From: Micrasema longulum
Taxonomy: Eukaryota; Arthropoda; Insecta; Trichoptera; Brachycentridae
Assembly: GCA_022494885.1 (NCBI GenBank)
Contig: JAGVSM010004249.1
Span: 19,022-83,021 of the forward strand
Reading direction: 5' to 3'
Length of the DNA stretch: 64,000 bases
The notes beneath the pieces were generated by a model. It did not search any database. It had not been told where the DNA came from and saw nothing but the letters and a program-made list of their open reading frames with translations. Every line of letters starts with the position of its first letter. The stretch's first letter is position 1. Both the position numbers and the translations under genes were made by a program. Below are positions 45,399-56,300 of this stretch, piece by piece.

Positions 45399-46233
45399 CG
45401 ACACATCCTACGTACAACTGTGTAACTGCCTCATACACGGTTATACGACTGTTGCATTTTTGAAATCTACACCTTTGAAACTTTAATATCAAATAATAAA
45501 AAAATATAAAAAATCATTGAAACATGTTTTTTTTAAAACGTATAAATGTTTAACTGTATATATCTAAAACAAAATCCAAGGAATAACTTAGTAAGTGCCA
45601 GCTACAGACTATTACGCGGGGTAATGCGGAGCGGCGCGGGCGACGAAGATCTAAGTTGAAGAGAAGTTGAGTAGAACTTCGATCTAAGATCGAAGTTCTA
45701 CCTCGGACAACTAAAGAATGCAAACAGGCTCTGTCAAAAATTTGAAAAAGTTTAAAAACACGGGTATACTTATCAAAATAATGAAAATAATCTTATGTTA
45801 ATGTTATGACAGCGATACATAAACAAATATAATACCGTATTTAATTACATTTTTTTGGTAAAAGCTGTGTAAGTAAACATTTTAGGGGAAGATATTAAAC
45901 GAAGTAGAGTAAACTATGTAACTAGGCAGATACTCGTGAAACATTTCAATGAATCTCGTTGAATAAGCCTGTATCAGCGACTTACAGTGTCGATGACAGG
46001 TTACGTAGGAAAGTATAAGGGTATATGTGTGATAAAACAAAAACTAGTGGTCTCAGAAAGAACATTTATTTTTTATCTTATTAAATAACTCAATTAAGAG
46101 CGTTTTGTCAAGTTTCACAGTTTTACTACGTAAGAACAGCGAAATATCACAAGTTGATTTTTATAAAACCTTTAAAACGCTCTCCCGTAAAATTTACTTT
46201 TTTCAGTTACATAGTTGTACGTAGGATGTGTCG
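45399..46233. mobile_element. 835-bp DNA transposon with 30-bp inverted ends
   Basis: The left end CGACACATCCTACGTACAAC (45399 on) and the right end GTTGTACGTAGGATGTGTCG (to 46233) are inverted repeats, 29 of 30 positions matching. AAAC stands directly outside on both sides (45395-45398, 46234-46237), a possible 4-base target duplication. Inside lies a GC-rich block with a 31-base palindrome (45671-45701). No transposase frame is present, so the element depends on one elsewhere. I cannot assign a superfamily. Confidence 0.75.
45671..45701. repeat. perfect 15-bp-arm palindrome
   Basis: GTAGAACTTCGATCT, a single A, then AGATCGAAGTTCTAC. Next to a GC-rich run (GCGGAGCGGCGCGGGCG at 45629) within the transposon. 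Confidence 0.9.
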
Positions 46234-46629
46234 AAACTGTAAATAAATTTTATTTTTTGGGTGTCATGGACTTTTGAAAGAGAATATTCAATGTAAATAA
46301 TTGAAAAAAAAAACGATTTATAGATATTACATCACGCACATATTGACAATAGTCATTAAAAAAAATTGATTACATACAGATATGCCATTAATAAATGTTG
46401 GGACGCATATATTTTCATTTAATAAATTTGAACATGTAATATAATAAATCTTGTATGTATAAATACTACAAAATAAAACAAGAATCGTTGTAGTAAATTT
46501 AATGATCATTTTAACACTCATAAACGATTCTTCACTTTAAAATCTTTAAAGACAGCATGTTTTCTAAATTATTTAAATTCAAGATAAATGAAATCTATTT
46601 TTCCATTGTTTTTTTAATAATAAAAGAAA
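46234..46629. other. spacer
   Basis: Nothing recognised. Confidence 0.4.
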
Positions 46630-46803
46630 TATTTGAGTTTTTATGATTAACCCAAATATTTAATTTTTTGAGGGCCATTTTCAACGAGTTGTAAATAACT
46701 CACTTTTAGAAAATGGGAATTTAGTTGAGGTAGAGTGGGATTCGAACCACGGATCTTTGGTCCGTGAGTTGGAGACACTAGTCACAAGACCACAACCCGA
46801 TTC
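46630..46803 (-). mobile_element. SINE-A copy
   Basis: Best-preserved minus copy: AACCCAAATATT, AACGAGTTGTAAATAACTCA, GGGATTCGAACCACGG and ACCACAACCCGATTC. The overlapping minus frame (46681-46872) is a SINE artefact. Confidence 0.85.
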
Positions 46804-47519
46804 AGGTTCTGATATGATGATAATGAATGCATAAATATTTCTGTGGCATTTAGGTAAATAAGTAAATTTCACAAAAGTTGAGAAAATAAGTTAAGTACGC
46901 AGTTCCACTCTATAAGGTCAAGGAAGATTGGATGATGAGATATGAGCTAGAATTTTTCAAAAAATCAATAATAAAATTGTTGAATGTTATAAAATTTTAA
47001 AGAAAAAATAGGTAAACAAGCATACTCAACTTGTTTAAAAATCACCTTTAACCACATGAAAAAAGCAAATATGAGAAAAAACACAACATGTTTTGAACCG
47101 CTTTACCATTAATCTTTTAAATTATGCATTTAAAGTTTATCCTGAAAAAGCATAAAAAATATTAAATATACCGATAGAATCCTTAAACTAGAATTTATTT
47201 GGCAGTGAAATGATATCACTTAAACTGTTGCTTTTCTTATTCAAAATCCTGAAATTAATGATAGACAGCCCTGTCCTGCTCAGCTTGAACTAATTTAACA
47301 TTGAATACCTGAAAGGTGCACTAGAAATAAATAATGTTTTTTTTTAACAATTAACTGGCCAACTTTTAAATGCACTCACTCATACCCAGGGTACATCGGT
47401 ACGGCAATTAGGTTGAACCAATATTCGACATTTTCAATACAAATTCTGTTACTAAATTACAATGTATTTGTATTTAAATAGTATATTTTATTAAATTTTA
47501 CTTTGTTTTCTTGGATACG
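46804..47519. other. spacer
   Basis: Nothing recognised. Confidence 0.4.
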
Positions 47520-47605
47520 TATTTTTAATTATAACTTGTTGTACGTAACATAAATTTTATTGCCAAATGGCGATTTCTCCCAACCAACTGAGAATATAAA
47601 GGTGT
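47520..47605 (-). mobile_element. LINE 3' UTR fragment
   Basis: TTTTATTGCCAAATGGCGATTTCTCCCAACCAAC matches the 3' UTR of the LINE nested at 21113 (TTATTGCCAAATGGAAATTTCTTCCAACCAACC). Confidence 0.6.
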
Positions 47606-48149
47606 TATTTAGTTAAATTATAATTAAAATAAAACTTTTTTATTAGTGTTACACAATTTTTATTATTTTATTAGAACACTACTACAGTTTCGGGAGAGCA
47701 CTTCTCCCATCGACAGGTGATATAAAACTAATATAGTAAACACATAATATTGTTCACAATGTCATAGAATTTAAACAAAAATAAACAAATTGATCAGTGA
47801 AACTTAGAGCAGGGGTTTTTTTTCCACTTATCTAAAGTGTTAGTATATAAATGGAAAGTTATCTAAAGTACAGATATGAAAACATGATCAATGAGGGAAA
47901 GGACGTTAAGTAGAATTTATTTCTAAAAATTTAACACATAAGTGGAAGTTACAATTCTTAAGTCTAAGATTTAATACGTGGAAAGACATCGCTCGGCTAA
48001 GAGAGTGTTCACAGACGCAGGTCTAAATAAGTGGAGTGAGGGAGGTCGCAAAGGGAACATAGTCTATAGAGGCGAGGGGTGGACAAAAGTATGATTATTT
48101 ATTAGGTTGTTCTCAGAATTTAGATTTTTGTGAATTTCTTTTATTTCTA

Positions 48150-48172
48150 GATTAATTAATTAATTAATTAAT
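48150..48172. repeat. (TTAA)n simple repeat
   Basis: Six ATTA units, next to the SINE-C copy. Confidence 0.85.
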
Positions 48173-48240
48173 TATGGATAACTTATATAGCGCCATTTTC
48201 GTAATAAAATACCTCAAGGGCGCTTTACATGGTGATTCTA
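48173..48240 (-). mobile_element. SINE-C 3' part
   Basis: GGATAACTTATATAGCGCCA and ATACCTCAAGGGCGCTTTACAT are the inverse of the SINE-C tail at 63100-63150. The head is not visible. Confidence 0.6.
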
Positions 48241-48504
48241 TTGTTAAGTTAATTTAATTGAAGCTTTTTAATTTGTAATTTAATTAAATTTATTTATTAG
48301 ATTATTCATATTACTGCCTTTGTTATTTACTTGGTGCAAGAGTCGATGGGAGGATGAGAGGATGGGAGGATAGGAGGCGTGCTCTTCCGAAACTGTAGTA
48401 GTGTTCTTGTAAAATAATAAAAATTGTGTAACACTAATAACAAAGTTTTATTTTCATAATAATTTATAATTAAGTTTTACGAAGTAAATGCCGATTCAAT
48501 TAAC

Positions 48505-48675
48505 AGTGTTATTTAGTTAATTAAAGTTCTCGTATTGCTCTAAAAAACATATTATTTGAAAAGTATTACGATTACACTATTTTAATTTTTTATAATTACC
48601 TAGTTCAATACTAACCTCTTAATTTTTATGATAAACCATTTTAAACTTAGCTTTGTTGTATTATTTTTATTTAAA
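48505..48675 (+). repeat. copy of the intron-1 repeat, left part
   Basis: GTGTTATTTAGTTAA, TATAATTACCTAGTTCAATAC and CATTTTAAACTTAGC match 24850-25015. The 15-base GTGTTATTTAGTTAA also stands at 47602, on the other side of the element at 47626. Confidence 0.6.
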
Positions 48676-48679
48676 CAAA

Positions 48680-49025
48680 CATAACATTTGTATAACACTG
48701 GGAAACATACAAGACGACGACATAATATTAGTCAAAAATACTGACATACACAAATATAACACCAGACAACAACAACACTATCATATTGAAAAAGCAAAGA
48801 CAAACACAGGACAGTCAAAAATACTACATAATGGACTTAAACACTACAACGACTTACCTTACTACTTGAAAACTTTTACTGGAGACAAATTTAAAATCAA
48901 TCTGAAAAAGCACATGATGACTGAACTAACTAGACTAGACGAGACATAAAATGACTAGACAATATTAAATTTCTAATGTAACCCTAACGGCTTTTTTAAA
49001 ATTGTAAATAAATAAAAAAATAAAT
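48680..49025 (+). pseudogene. LINE ORF2 C-terminus inserted in the repeat
   Basis: An uninterrupted frame to TAA at 48949: DIHKYNTRQQQHYHIEKAKT, then SKILHNGLKHYNDLPYYLKT and FKINLKKHM, the 'H.YNTR...LP..LK..KF...LK' tail of arthropod LINEs. It is followed by an AAATAAATAAAA tail that marks the 3' end. Confidence 0.75.
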
Positions 49026-49029
49026 AAAA

Positions 49030-49210
49030 AAACATAAAATTTTATTGTTTATACCGTTGTTTTTTTATTTACAGGTGTTATATTTCTTTTTAACTTTTTC
49101 GTTGATTGGGTATTTTTTCATTTTGAAAAAATTGTTTAGTTTTAATTATTAAGCTTTGATATTTCATATAACATAAAACGGTATTAATTATTCACCGCTG
49201 TGATTATTTC
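49030..49210 (+). repeat. copy of the intron-1 repeat, right part
   Basis: TTTTATTTACAGGTGTTATATTTC matches 25230 (TTTATTTACAGGTGTTTTGTTTC). Confidence 0.55.
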
Positions 49211-49689
49211 TGTAAAACGTTTTTTTTAAAGGTTCATTGAACCGTACATGAATAAATAAATACAATTGGGTGAGGGAATTCAATAAGTAAAAAGATTTAC
49301 AACCTTAAGTGACTGAACTGAATTGAAGTGAGTGAACCTCTTAACATAAATGTCACAGATTTGACCTAATTATTACATCTGTTCCTGAAATTACTCGCAA
49401 TGACCAAGTTTGTGGATAATGTCAATTAGATACAATTATTTTAATTAAAAATTGGGTTGAACATGGATTTTAAACAAAGTTGGCTATTTAATTATAAAGT
49501 TAATACCACTTGAAGAATACAGCCGCACAACGACTGCGGTGAATATGTCTGGCTTAGTCTGCTCAGGGATAATACTAGGAAATAAACAGACGACGGATTC
49601 TCATTCCCACTAGCTTAATCAAAAGCACAAGTTTATTTTGAGAAAAGTTGAGGAAATGTCGAAGAAATTAATAATGATTGTTACAAAGC
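49211..49689. other. spacer
   Basis: Nothing recognised. Confidence 0.4.
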
Positions 49690-49790
49690 ATATAAAATGG
49701 CCCTAACAGGTCGAAGGCATAAATGCCTAGACTTCCATTTTTGCCTCTAAAAAAAATCTCTCTGTTGTAATAAATTTCAACAAAAAAAAA
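49690..49790 (-). repeat. FB family fragment
   Basis: AATGGCCCTAACAGGTCG, AAATGCCTAGACTTCCAT and CTCTCTGTTGTAATAAAT remain in reversed order. Confidence 0.6.
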
Positions 49791-50346
49791 CTTCTTTACA
49801 CAAATGTTTACATGAATTCCTTAAGATGAAAATTAATTGCAATAGAGAAATATAATGATTACTCGCAAAGGAAGAAATATAGCATTTAGTTATGTCTCCG
49901 AACACAAACATTTTACCATGATTGGGGTTCGTTTTTTCAAAACAAGATATTCCGCATAACACGGCAATTAGGTTTTTTAGTCAATTTCAAGCCAGTATCA
50001 AAATGCATCAATTACTTGAAGAAAAAACTCGCATAAAACTAGCTTGAAAATTAATTAATATAATTTGTTTAAAACACTTTATTTTACAGTGTAGTTTTAC
50101 CCTGTATTTTTACTGTGTATTACCAAATTTAAATATTTTTTATAGGGTGCTTATGAAATATAAAAGGAAATTATCAACTTTATTACCATTGAAAATAAGA
50201 TAACCTTAAGGCTAAGATGTAAGGTTACACTTTTTAAAATAAAGATTGTTTATGCGAATCACAAAAAATCCTCTCATGAAACTTTGTTTCAAGTGAATTT
50301 CGAGTTTTGAAAAAATGGTCCTCAATTAACAAATCTCAATTTTGAT
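49791..50346. other. spacer
   Basis: Nothing recognised. Confidence 0.4.
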
Positions 50347-50515
50347 TGCCTCTGTGCGTGGTGTAATAAGTAAATTGCTTGCCTTTCTCGCGTAAGGTTC
50401 CGGATTTGATTTTCGGGGAGAACACAGAAATAAAATGTTATTTATCTGAAGCTTGGGTTTTCTGTACTATAATTCACCATTATAATTTATTGTGCCTGAA
50501 GAAAAAAAAAATAAA
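50347..50515 (+). mobile_element. SINE-B copy
   Basis: Head with GTGGTGTAATAAGT (A box) and GGTTCCGGATTTGATTTTCG (B box), then GAAGCTTGGGTTTTCTGTAC, CACCATTATAATTTATTG and a poly-A tail. Confidence 0.7.
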
Positions 50516-50959
50516 CATATGTAATTTTTCATTGATACTCGATTTGCTACTCGTCAAAAATATTATTTTGCACCAATAATATAACGTTTTCATTTATTTC
50601 AAAAATAAAACATATCGAAAGAAAACTGTATGAGAGTTGTTATTCAGCTATGTATACAAACCGGATGGTAGAAAAAATAAATAAAAATCGGATAAAAACA
50701 AAGTTGTTCTTTTATTTATTAATAAGTTTGCCTTTTTGTTTTAGACTTACTTTTTTATAAATTAAGTTCTATTTTCATTTTTATTTTTTGCTTTTATGAT
50801 TTTTTATTTTATTTGAATGGATAACTTTAAAGTAGGAGACGCGATGCAAGAGTCTAAATGAGAATTTACACGATGTTCATGTAGTTATTAGTCACAAAGA
50901 CTTTTCAAGAGAGGTAACATTATACATGACAGATATATTAAAGGCAATAAAAGGTTATT
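50516..50959. other. spacer
   Basis: Nothing recognised. Confidence 0.4.
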
Positions 50960-51170
50960 AATGGTAGCAGGACACCAAATGCCGAACACTATTCAAGTGG
51001 ATCGGAAGATCTGTTGACGAATTACAATGGTCCGCATTCTCCCGACGACTTTTCTGTGGTTTCCTCGTCACTAGAGCAAATGCGGAGAAGCTCCTGAAAC
51101 AGGTCACAGCCAAAACATCCCACCGATCCTTACATAATATATCAACTAAATAACTAAACAAAGTTTTTCA
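50960..51170 (+). mobile_element. LINE 3' end, same family as 61740-62260
   Basis: TTCTCCCGACGACTTTTCTGTGGTTTCCTC, GAGCAAATGCGGAGAAG and GTCACAGCC match the minus-strand 3' UTR at 61800-61900. The open frames on both strands here look gene-like but are explained by this repeat. Confidence 0.6.
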
Positions 51171-52074
51171 CTGAAGTAATTTAAAAGAATAAATAAGTTT
51201 TTTTTAAAGTAAACAAATAAAGAACTATCCCTTTGAAGTAAATATAAACCTTGTACATTACAAGCAAGGTAAAATAATAATGCAACTCATATAAAAAAAA
51301 TAAAAAAAACATTAAAGTAAGTCCTTTATTGTGCTAATTTTTTGCCACAAACTATTTCAATCTGATGAAATGTCAGGAAACTCGCAAAAATTACCATTAG
51401 TTGATCATTTTATATCTTACTTCTCAAACAATATCTTCCGAATACTTAATTTTCTATGTAAGTATTTAGAGACGGTTTTAACGAAACGTTATGTTAACAA
51501 TAACAAACAACATGTATTTTATTGACGTCAGTACGTAATTTAAATATTTTTTGCCTTTGTAAAAAAACCCGTTTTTATGTAGGTAATATTGTAAGTTTCA
51601 TCCTTACCACTAATTGATTGTTTGATAAACGAATTCAGTAAACGTATTCTTATTTAGGCACCTATAGTGTTGTTTTTACTCAAATATTAATATATAATTT
51701 TTGTTTATACTATGCACATTGAATCGCAATTACTTCAAATTAATTGGTTTGTGCCAGATTATATTCAGGATTGATTTGTATGATTTTTTTATATTGTACC
51801 TTTAATGTCATTTATGACTAAAATCCGCATCATTGTTTACGTGAATTAGTTTAATTTATTAGAAAAAAACATAATGCAAGTATTTATTTATAACTTTGTA
51901 TTTTTTTCATAAATACCCACAGTGTTTTAATATGATGATAATATTGTTTACTCAAATAAATATTACCAAAATAAATAAAAATAATCTATAACAGATAAAA
52001 TTTTTAAAAAAATATTTTTTTTTTTTACTTTTTGGGACTTTTTTTAGAATAATAAATAAATGCCTTCTCACTAA
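51171..52074. other. spacer
   Basis: AT-rich; the frame at 51331-51525 has no recognisable motif. Confidence 0.4.
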
Positions 52075-52255
52075 CCAAAATATTTGTATCAAGGGGGGCA
52101 TTTACAATGACTTGTATAAAAATCATTATAAGAAAACGAAAATCAAGTCCAGGTTAAAATGTGGTTCCATCCTCGGACCTCTGATCCGTGGGATTCGCGG
52201 GATCCATGAGACCCGCAGGATCCGTGATCCACGGGACCACAATCCAATGTTGCAT
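52075..52255 (-). mobile_element. SINE-A copy with expanded head
   Basis: Degenerate body (GGGGGCATTTACAATGACTT), B-box region, then three related GGGATTCGCGGGATCC / GATCCATGAGACCC / GGATCCGTGATCC units before CACGGGACCACAATCC. The anticodon-like arm has been multiplied. Confidence 0.6.
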
Positions 52256-52769
52256 AGACAGATCTGTATTCATCATACGCTTGAATACAAAAAAATTCTA
52301 CTGTATTAGTGGTTATAATTTGAATCACAAAAATTGATATTATTATTCCACCCAAACAAAATCTCCTTAAACGAAAATACTCGAATAAAATAACGATTTA
52401 TTTTTAAAAACGCGCACACGATGAACGCAAGTATATTAATTTAATAGAGTTTTTGAATAAAAAGGTAATGTATCTGTAATGCGTAAGGAATCTTTGGACC
52501 TGTGATATGAAGTCAGCAACATTATCTTCCTTAGGACTACAGACCGATTTTTTTTAAAAAGAAACACAGTTTTATTTTTTTTAACAAAGAATTTTTTTTC
52601 CATTTTTCACATCTCAAAAGCATCTTTCATATTGCTTTCTTACTCCTTTAATGTCCATTTTTCCACTCTATATAAAAAAATAAAGTTCTGACCACTCCAA
52701 TTATTGTCGCTTTCGATATGCCTCTGTCCTTTGCTTTATTATGTTGTTTAATTGTTTAACCTTATTATA
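52256..52769. other. spacer
   Basis: Nothing recognised. Confidence 0.4.
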
Positions 52770-53290
52770 AAGGTCAACAACGCACTGGCAGTGCATAACA
52801 GAGTTTAAGTCCCAACACTTATGTTTGGAAGTGAAACATAGAACTGGTAGAGAAAGCATGAAAGCAGAAATGCGATCTCTTGCGACGAATGTGCGGGAAA
52901 TCAATGTATGACAGGGTTACGAATGATGAATTCAGGCGAGAGTGTTAATTTGGATCAAGTTTGATTGTTAAGATTGAGAAAGCGTCTCTGCAATAGTTTG
53001 GTCACGTAGAACGAATAAACGACAAAAGAATGGTTAAACAAGTAAAAATAAATGGTAATGAGAGACAAGTATGACCAAAGAAGACGTGGTATGATCAGAT
53101 AAACCAAAACCTTAAGTCTGGCCATGTCAAAAGCAGACAGAACCGAAGGGCATGTATGACAAGACGTATGAATGTGGAATAAGCTAAGAATATATGCAAG
53201 GATAGACGTGTGTGGCGGTCCATTTTCTCTGCCTACTCCGACGGTGAAATGGCGTGATGATAGTAGTAGTGGTACAAAGGACACGATGAC
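52770..53290 (+). pseudogene. LINE C-terminal region, family 1
   Basis: Frame pieces: MRSLATNVREI, VTNDEFRREC (52905-52950), WFGHVERINDKRMVKQV (about 53000) and SRQNRRACMTRRMNVE then VWRSIFSAYSDGEMA-stop (53130-53260), ending in a (TAG)n tract. Matches 41566 and 12640; the long minus-strand frame is its shadow. Confidence 0.7.
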
Positions 53291-53311
53291 ATTTAATTAA
53301 TATTCATTGAT

Positions 53312-53365
53312 TCACTTTGTAAAGTACCCTTCAAAATGGCGCTTTATCAGATACATATAATAATA
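53312..53365 (+). mobile_element. SINE-C tail fragment
   Basis: GTAAAGTACCCTTCAAAATGGCGCTTTATC and an ATAATAATAA end. Confidence 0.5.
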
Positions 53366-53994
53366 AAACCATTTCACAATCCACTTCCACCATAGTAGTT
53401 ACACAAAAATATGACACCAACGTAATTTTTTTTAAAATAATTTTGTTCGAGCATAATTTAAAAAAAGGGGAACGGAGAAAAGAGATAGTATGTATCTTTT
53501 AGGTGATAACTACAGTGGAAAATCGTAAACTGTCTCCACAATATTCTCCGAATTCGCCGATCAATTAATTCATTTTAGTGGTGACTTTAATTACGATGCT
53601 AGAGTTAAAATTTCACAAACGGATAATAAAAGCTTAAAATTGTATATTTAAATGCACATGTATATGTAAATTGAAATATTTTGAAAATTTTCTCTTTAAC
53701 CCAAAAAGGCCATTTTTAATTTGAATATGCCGCCATTAAAAGCGTAAAATTATGTTCGTTTTTTTTTAAAAATTTATTGAGAATATTAACAGTAATACTT
53801 GTAACAAAAAAAAACAAATAAAATATACAGAGAATAAAACCAATGACAGATATCCACAGAAATACGTTAAATACACGTACAATACATACTAGTGTGTTTG
53901 TGTGAGTGTAAGTGAGTGAGAGGGTGGGTGTTATATTGGAATGAGGGTGGACATGTGTGTTAATATTGCACAAGTGTCAAGTGTTGAAAAAATA
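53366..53994. other. spacer
   Basis: A GTGTGAGTGTAAGTGAGTGA stretch at 53893 is low complexity; nothing else recognised. Confidence 0.4.
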
Positions 53995-55200
53995 AATATA
54001 TAATAAAATAAAATAAAATAAGATAAAATAAGACTTTATTATTGAAACTAAGTATAAGACAAAAAAGTATGTTTTAAGACGCGCATTCTAAATGTTATTT
54101 TTTTACAATCAAATGGATCAATAAGGGGAAAGTTCAAATTATACTCACTAGCAAAACGTATAAGTGGAGAGTTCTGGGCATAGTTCGTACAAACTGCTGG
54201 CACATGAAATAGAGAGCTCGACGTGTGACGAGTGCAGTAGCCGGGACATTTAATGATAACTCCGACAAAAGAGCCGGACTATGAAGGCGTCCACTAAGTA
54301 TGTCATAAAGCACCCCTATGTCCAACAGTAGACGGCGATCTTCTAAAGTAAGCAAGTAGTGTTTTTTGTAGGAAGACATATAATTGAGATCGGTATACCT
54401 GCATCTCCAGTTAAGATGTCTAAGAAATGTCCAATGATTTTTTTGAACTTTTCTTTATGTGCGACATATTGTGGAGACCAAACAGAAGAGGCATACTCGA
54501 GCAAACTGCGAACATGAGCAAAGTAGACCATTTTAATACACGCGATATCTTTAAATACCTGACATGTACGAAGTACAAAACCAAGGTTTCTATGTGCACA
54601 GGTCAGTATGTCATCGAAGTTATTCTCAAATATAAGTTTGCTATCAAGAATAACTCCCAGATCGCGTACGGTATCAACTCTCCGAACAGGTTGGTTTTCT
54701 AATATATAATGATATGGGATGGGATGTGGACCTCGCGAAAAAGAAATAAGCAAACACTTTGATTCATTGACGTTAATACGATTTTTCAAACAGTATTCTG
54801 TCAAACGGTTTGGATCATCTTGAAGTTTAAGGCAGTCAAGAGGATCCTTAACTTTGAAATAATTTTTTTTATCATCTGCGTACATCAAAAACCTTGCGTT
54901 CATAAATACAACATAAATATCATAGAGATACGCGTTGTAAAACAATGGTCCCAATTGCGATCCTTCGGGTACTCCGGAGGAAATATCAGCAAACTCAGAT
55001 TGAAAACCACAAAAAACAACAGCTTGGCTTCTATTGCTGAGATAAGATAAGATCCATCTGTGAACGTCTCCTTTTACACCCAAGTTTAAAAGTTTTCTCA
55101 TAAGAATGATGTGATCCACTCGGTCGAAAGCTTTTTCGAAGTCTCCATGGATTACATCAACCTGCTCGAGTTTGTCCATGAATGAAAAACATAAACTATA
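53995..55200 (-). pseudogene. LINE reverse transcriptase and C-terminal domain, best copy
   Basis: Read on minus: a 278-residue frame (55179-54343) covers most of the RT. HGDFEKAFDRVDH holds the first catalytic Asp, then SGVPEGSQLGP, FLMYADDKK with the YADD pair, DTVRDLGVILDSKL, and SLLEYASSVWSPQY. A frameshift near 54425 moves to LNYMSSYKKHYLLTLEDRRL and a second near 54210 to NYAQNSPLIRFASEYNLNFP, ending in TAG near 54060. The 3' end is a (TTTTA)n tract at 54000-54035. The start of RT, the endonuclease and ORF1 are missing. Motifs fit the jockey/CR1 group. Only two frameshifts were seen, so it is relatively young. Confidence 0.85.
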
Positions 55201-55959
55201 AATTCTATCGAATCGAAGATATTATTTAATTGTAAAAAGTCACCAAGTTTACATAGTCAGAAAAAAGTTGGGTAAATCGAATTATTTGTTGTTAGTGAAA
55301 AACAGTGGTTTTACTTTTGATAAAACCTCAACAAGCATAAATCACAAAAGGCAGATTGAATTTATCGAGAGTTTAAGTAGATTTTTAAAACAAATTTTTG
55401 TTTGTGTTTTGGTATTTGTATAATAAAAAATAAAACAATTGACATATTAAAACAATAAGAAACAAGTACGAGAAACACAACATAAAATGTATTTCCAACA
55501 AAAAAAATAATCATTTTTCTTCATATTTCCTTCACTAACTTTTTTAGGTTGCATTTGGGTCACTTAAACAAATTTTAGTCACCTTGCCACATTAAATACC
55601 TTCCAGATATTTTTTAATTTATCTGAAATAAAAAGTGACTTATCTAATTTATAAAACAATTATGATGGAATTGTGTTCTATACATTAAACTTCCGAAAAA
55701 CAAAAAATAGATTTTTTCTTGGTCTCCAAATTTTCGAATTGGGATTTCTTGAAATTGCGTTTTTTGGGTTAGAGACTTTCGCCTGGTCGGCGACAAAATA
55801 ACCTTAAAATATAACCTATAATACGATGTTCTGTTTTTATAGTTACCCTATACTTAGTTAATTTATACATCTCTCTTGATTGTATATGTACGTTGGTGTT
55901 CGCTTCTAATAGCAAGAGTCCTATTGGCTTTTATATTTTTGTGTAACTATTATGGTGAA
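55201..55959. other. spacer
   Basis: Nothing recognised. Confidence 0.4.
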
Positions 55960-56300
55960 TGAAAACCTACAACGTAGACACAGGGCGTTCTTGAGAATGA
56001 TATATGGAAATTTAGGCAGTTAAAAATTAAGGTTTATGACCTGTCTTAAATACTGAGTAAAATTTACCATTTAACTTGCGTTTAAACATCCTTATTTTTT
56101 CAATTCTTCTATCTGTTAATTTAATGGAAGTTATATAGCTAAAAACTTTGTTATTGTAAATAGATTCATCTGATTGAATTATTTCACATACTCGACAACG
56201 CCCGAAAACAATTCTCAGAATTTTAAAATTTTTCTTAAACTTATTAGTTTTATTACGATATTTTGAGTTCGTCTAAATGTTTTCAGATAAAATATTAGAT
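55960..56300 (+). repeat. FB family copy, diverged
   Basis: Order of blocks preserved: TTTATGACCTGTC, CATCCTTATTTTTTCAATTC, ATTCATCTGATTGAATTATTTCAC, and TATTTTGAGTTCGTCTAAATG; the core GTGGCCAC is lost. Confidence 0.7.

Larger units (their letters stand above)
47626..48454. mobile_element. element with inverted ends that contain hammerhead-like motifs
   Basis: Ends of about 75 bp (47626-47700 and the inverse at 48380-48454) match with few changes, including ACACAATTTTTATTATTTTA and ACTACTACAGTTTCGG. Read outwards, each carries a GAAAC plus GTT/GTA core and then an AATAAA-like run; the left one also has CTGTCGA and a GGGAG/CTCCC arm pair. The ends could be TIRs of a DNA transposon or inverted repeats of a Penelope-like element. 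The interior has a TTAA tract and a SINE-C copy. Confidence 0.55.

Noticed and set aside
46681..46872. 63-residue minus-strand frame
   Set aside because: Lies in SINE-A sequence; a frame reading through a tRNA-derived head.
50958..51161. Gene-like open frames in GC-richer DNA
   Set aside because: The sequence matches the 3' UTR of the I/R1-type LINE at 61740-62260, so it is repeat-derived.
51360..51390. CTGATGA...GGAAAC as a hammerhead ribozyme
   Set aside because: The eight bases between the boxes cannot form stem II, and no repeat or AATAAAG context is present.
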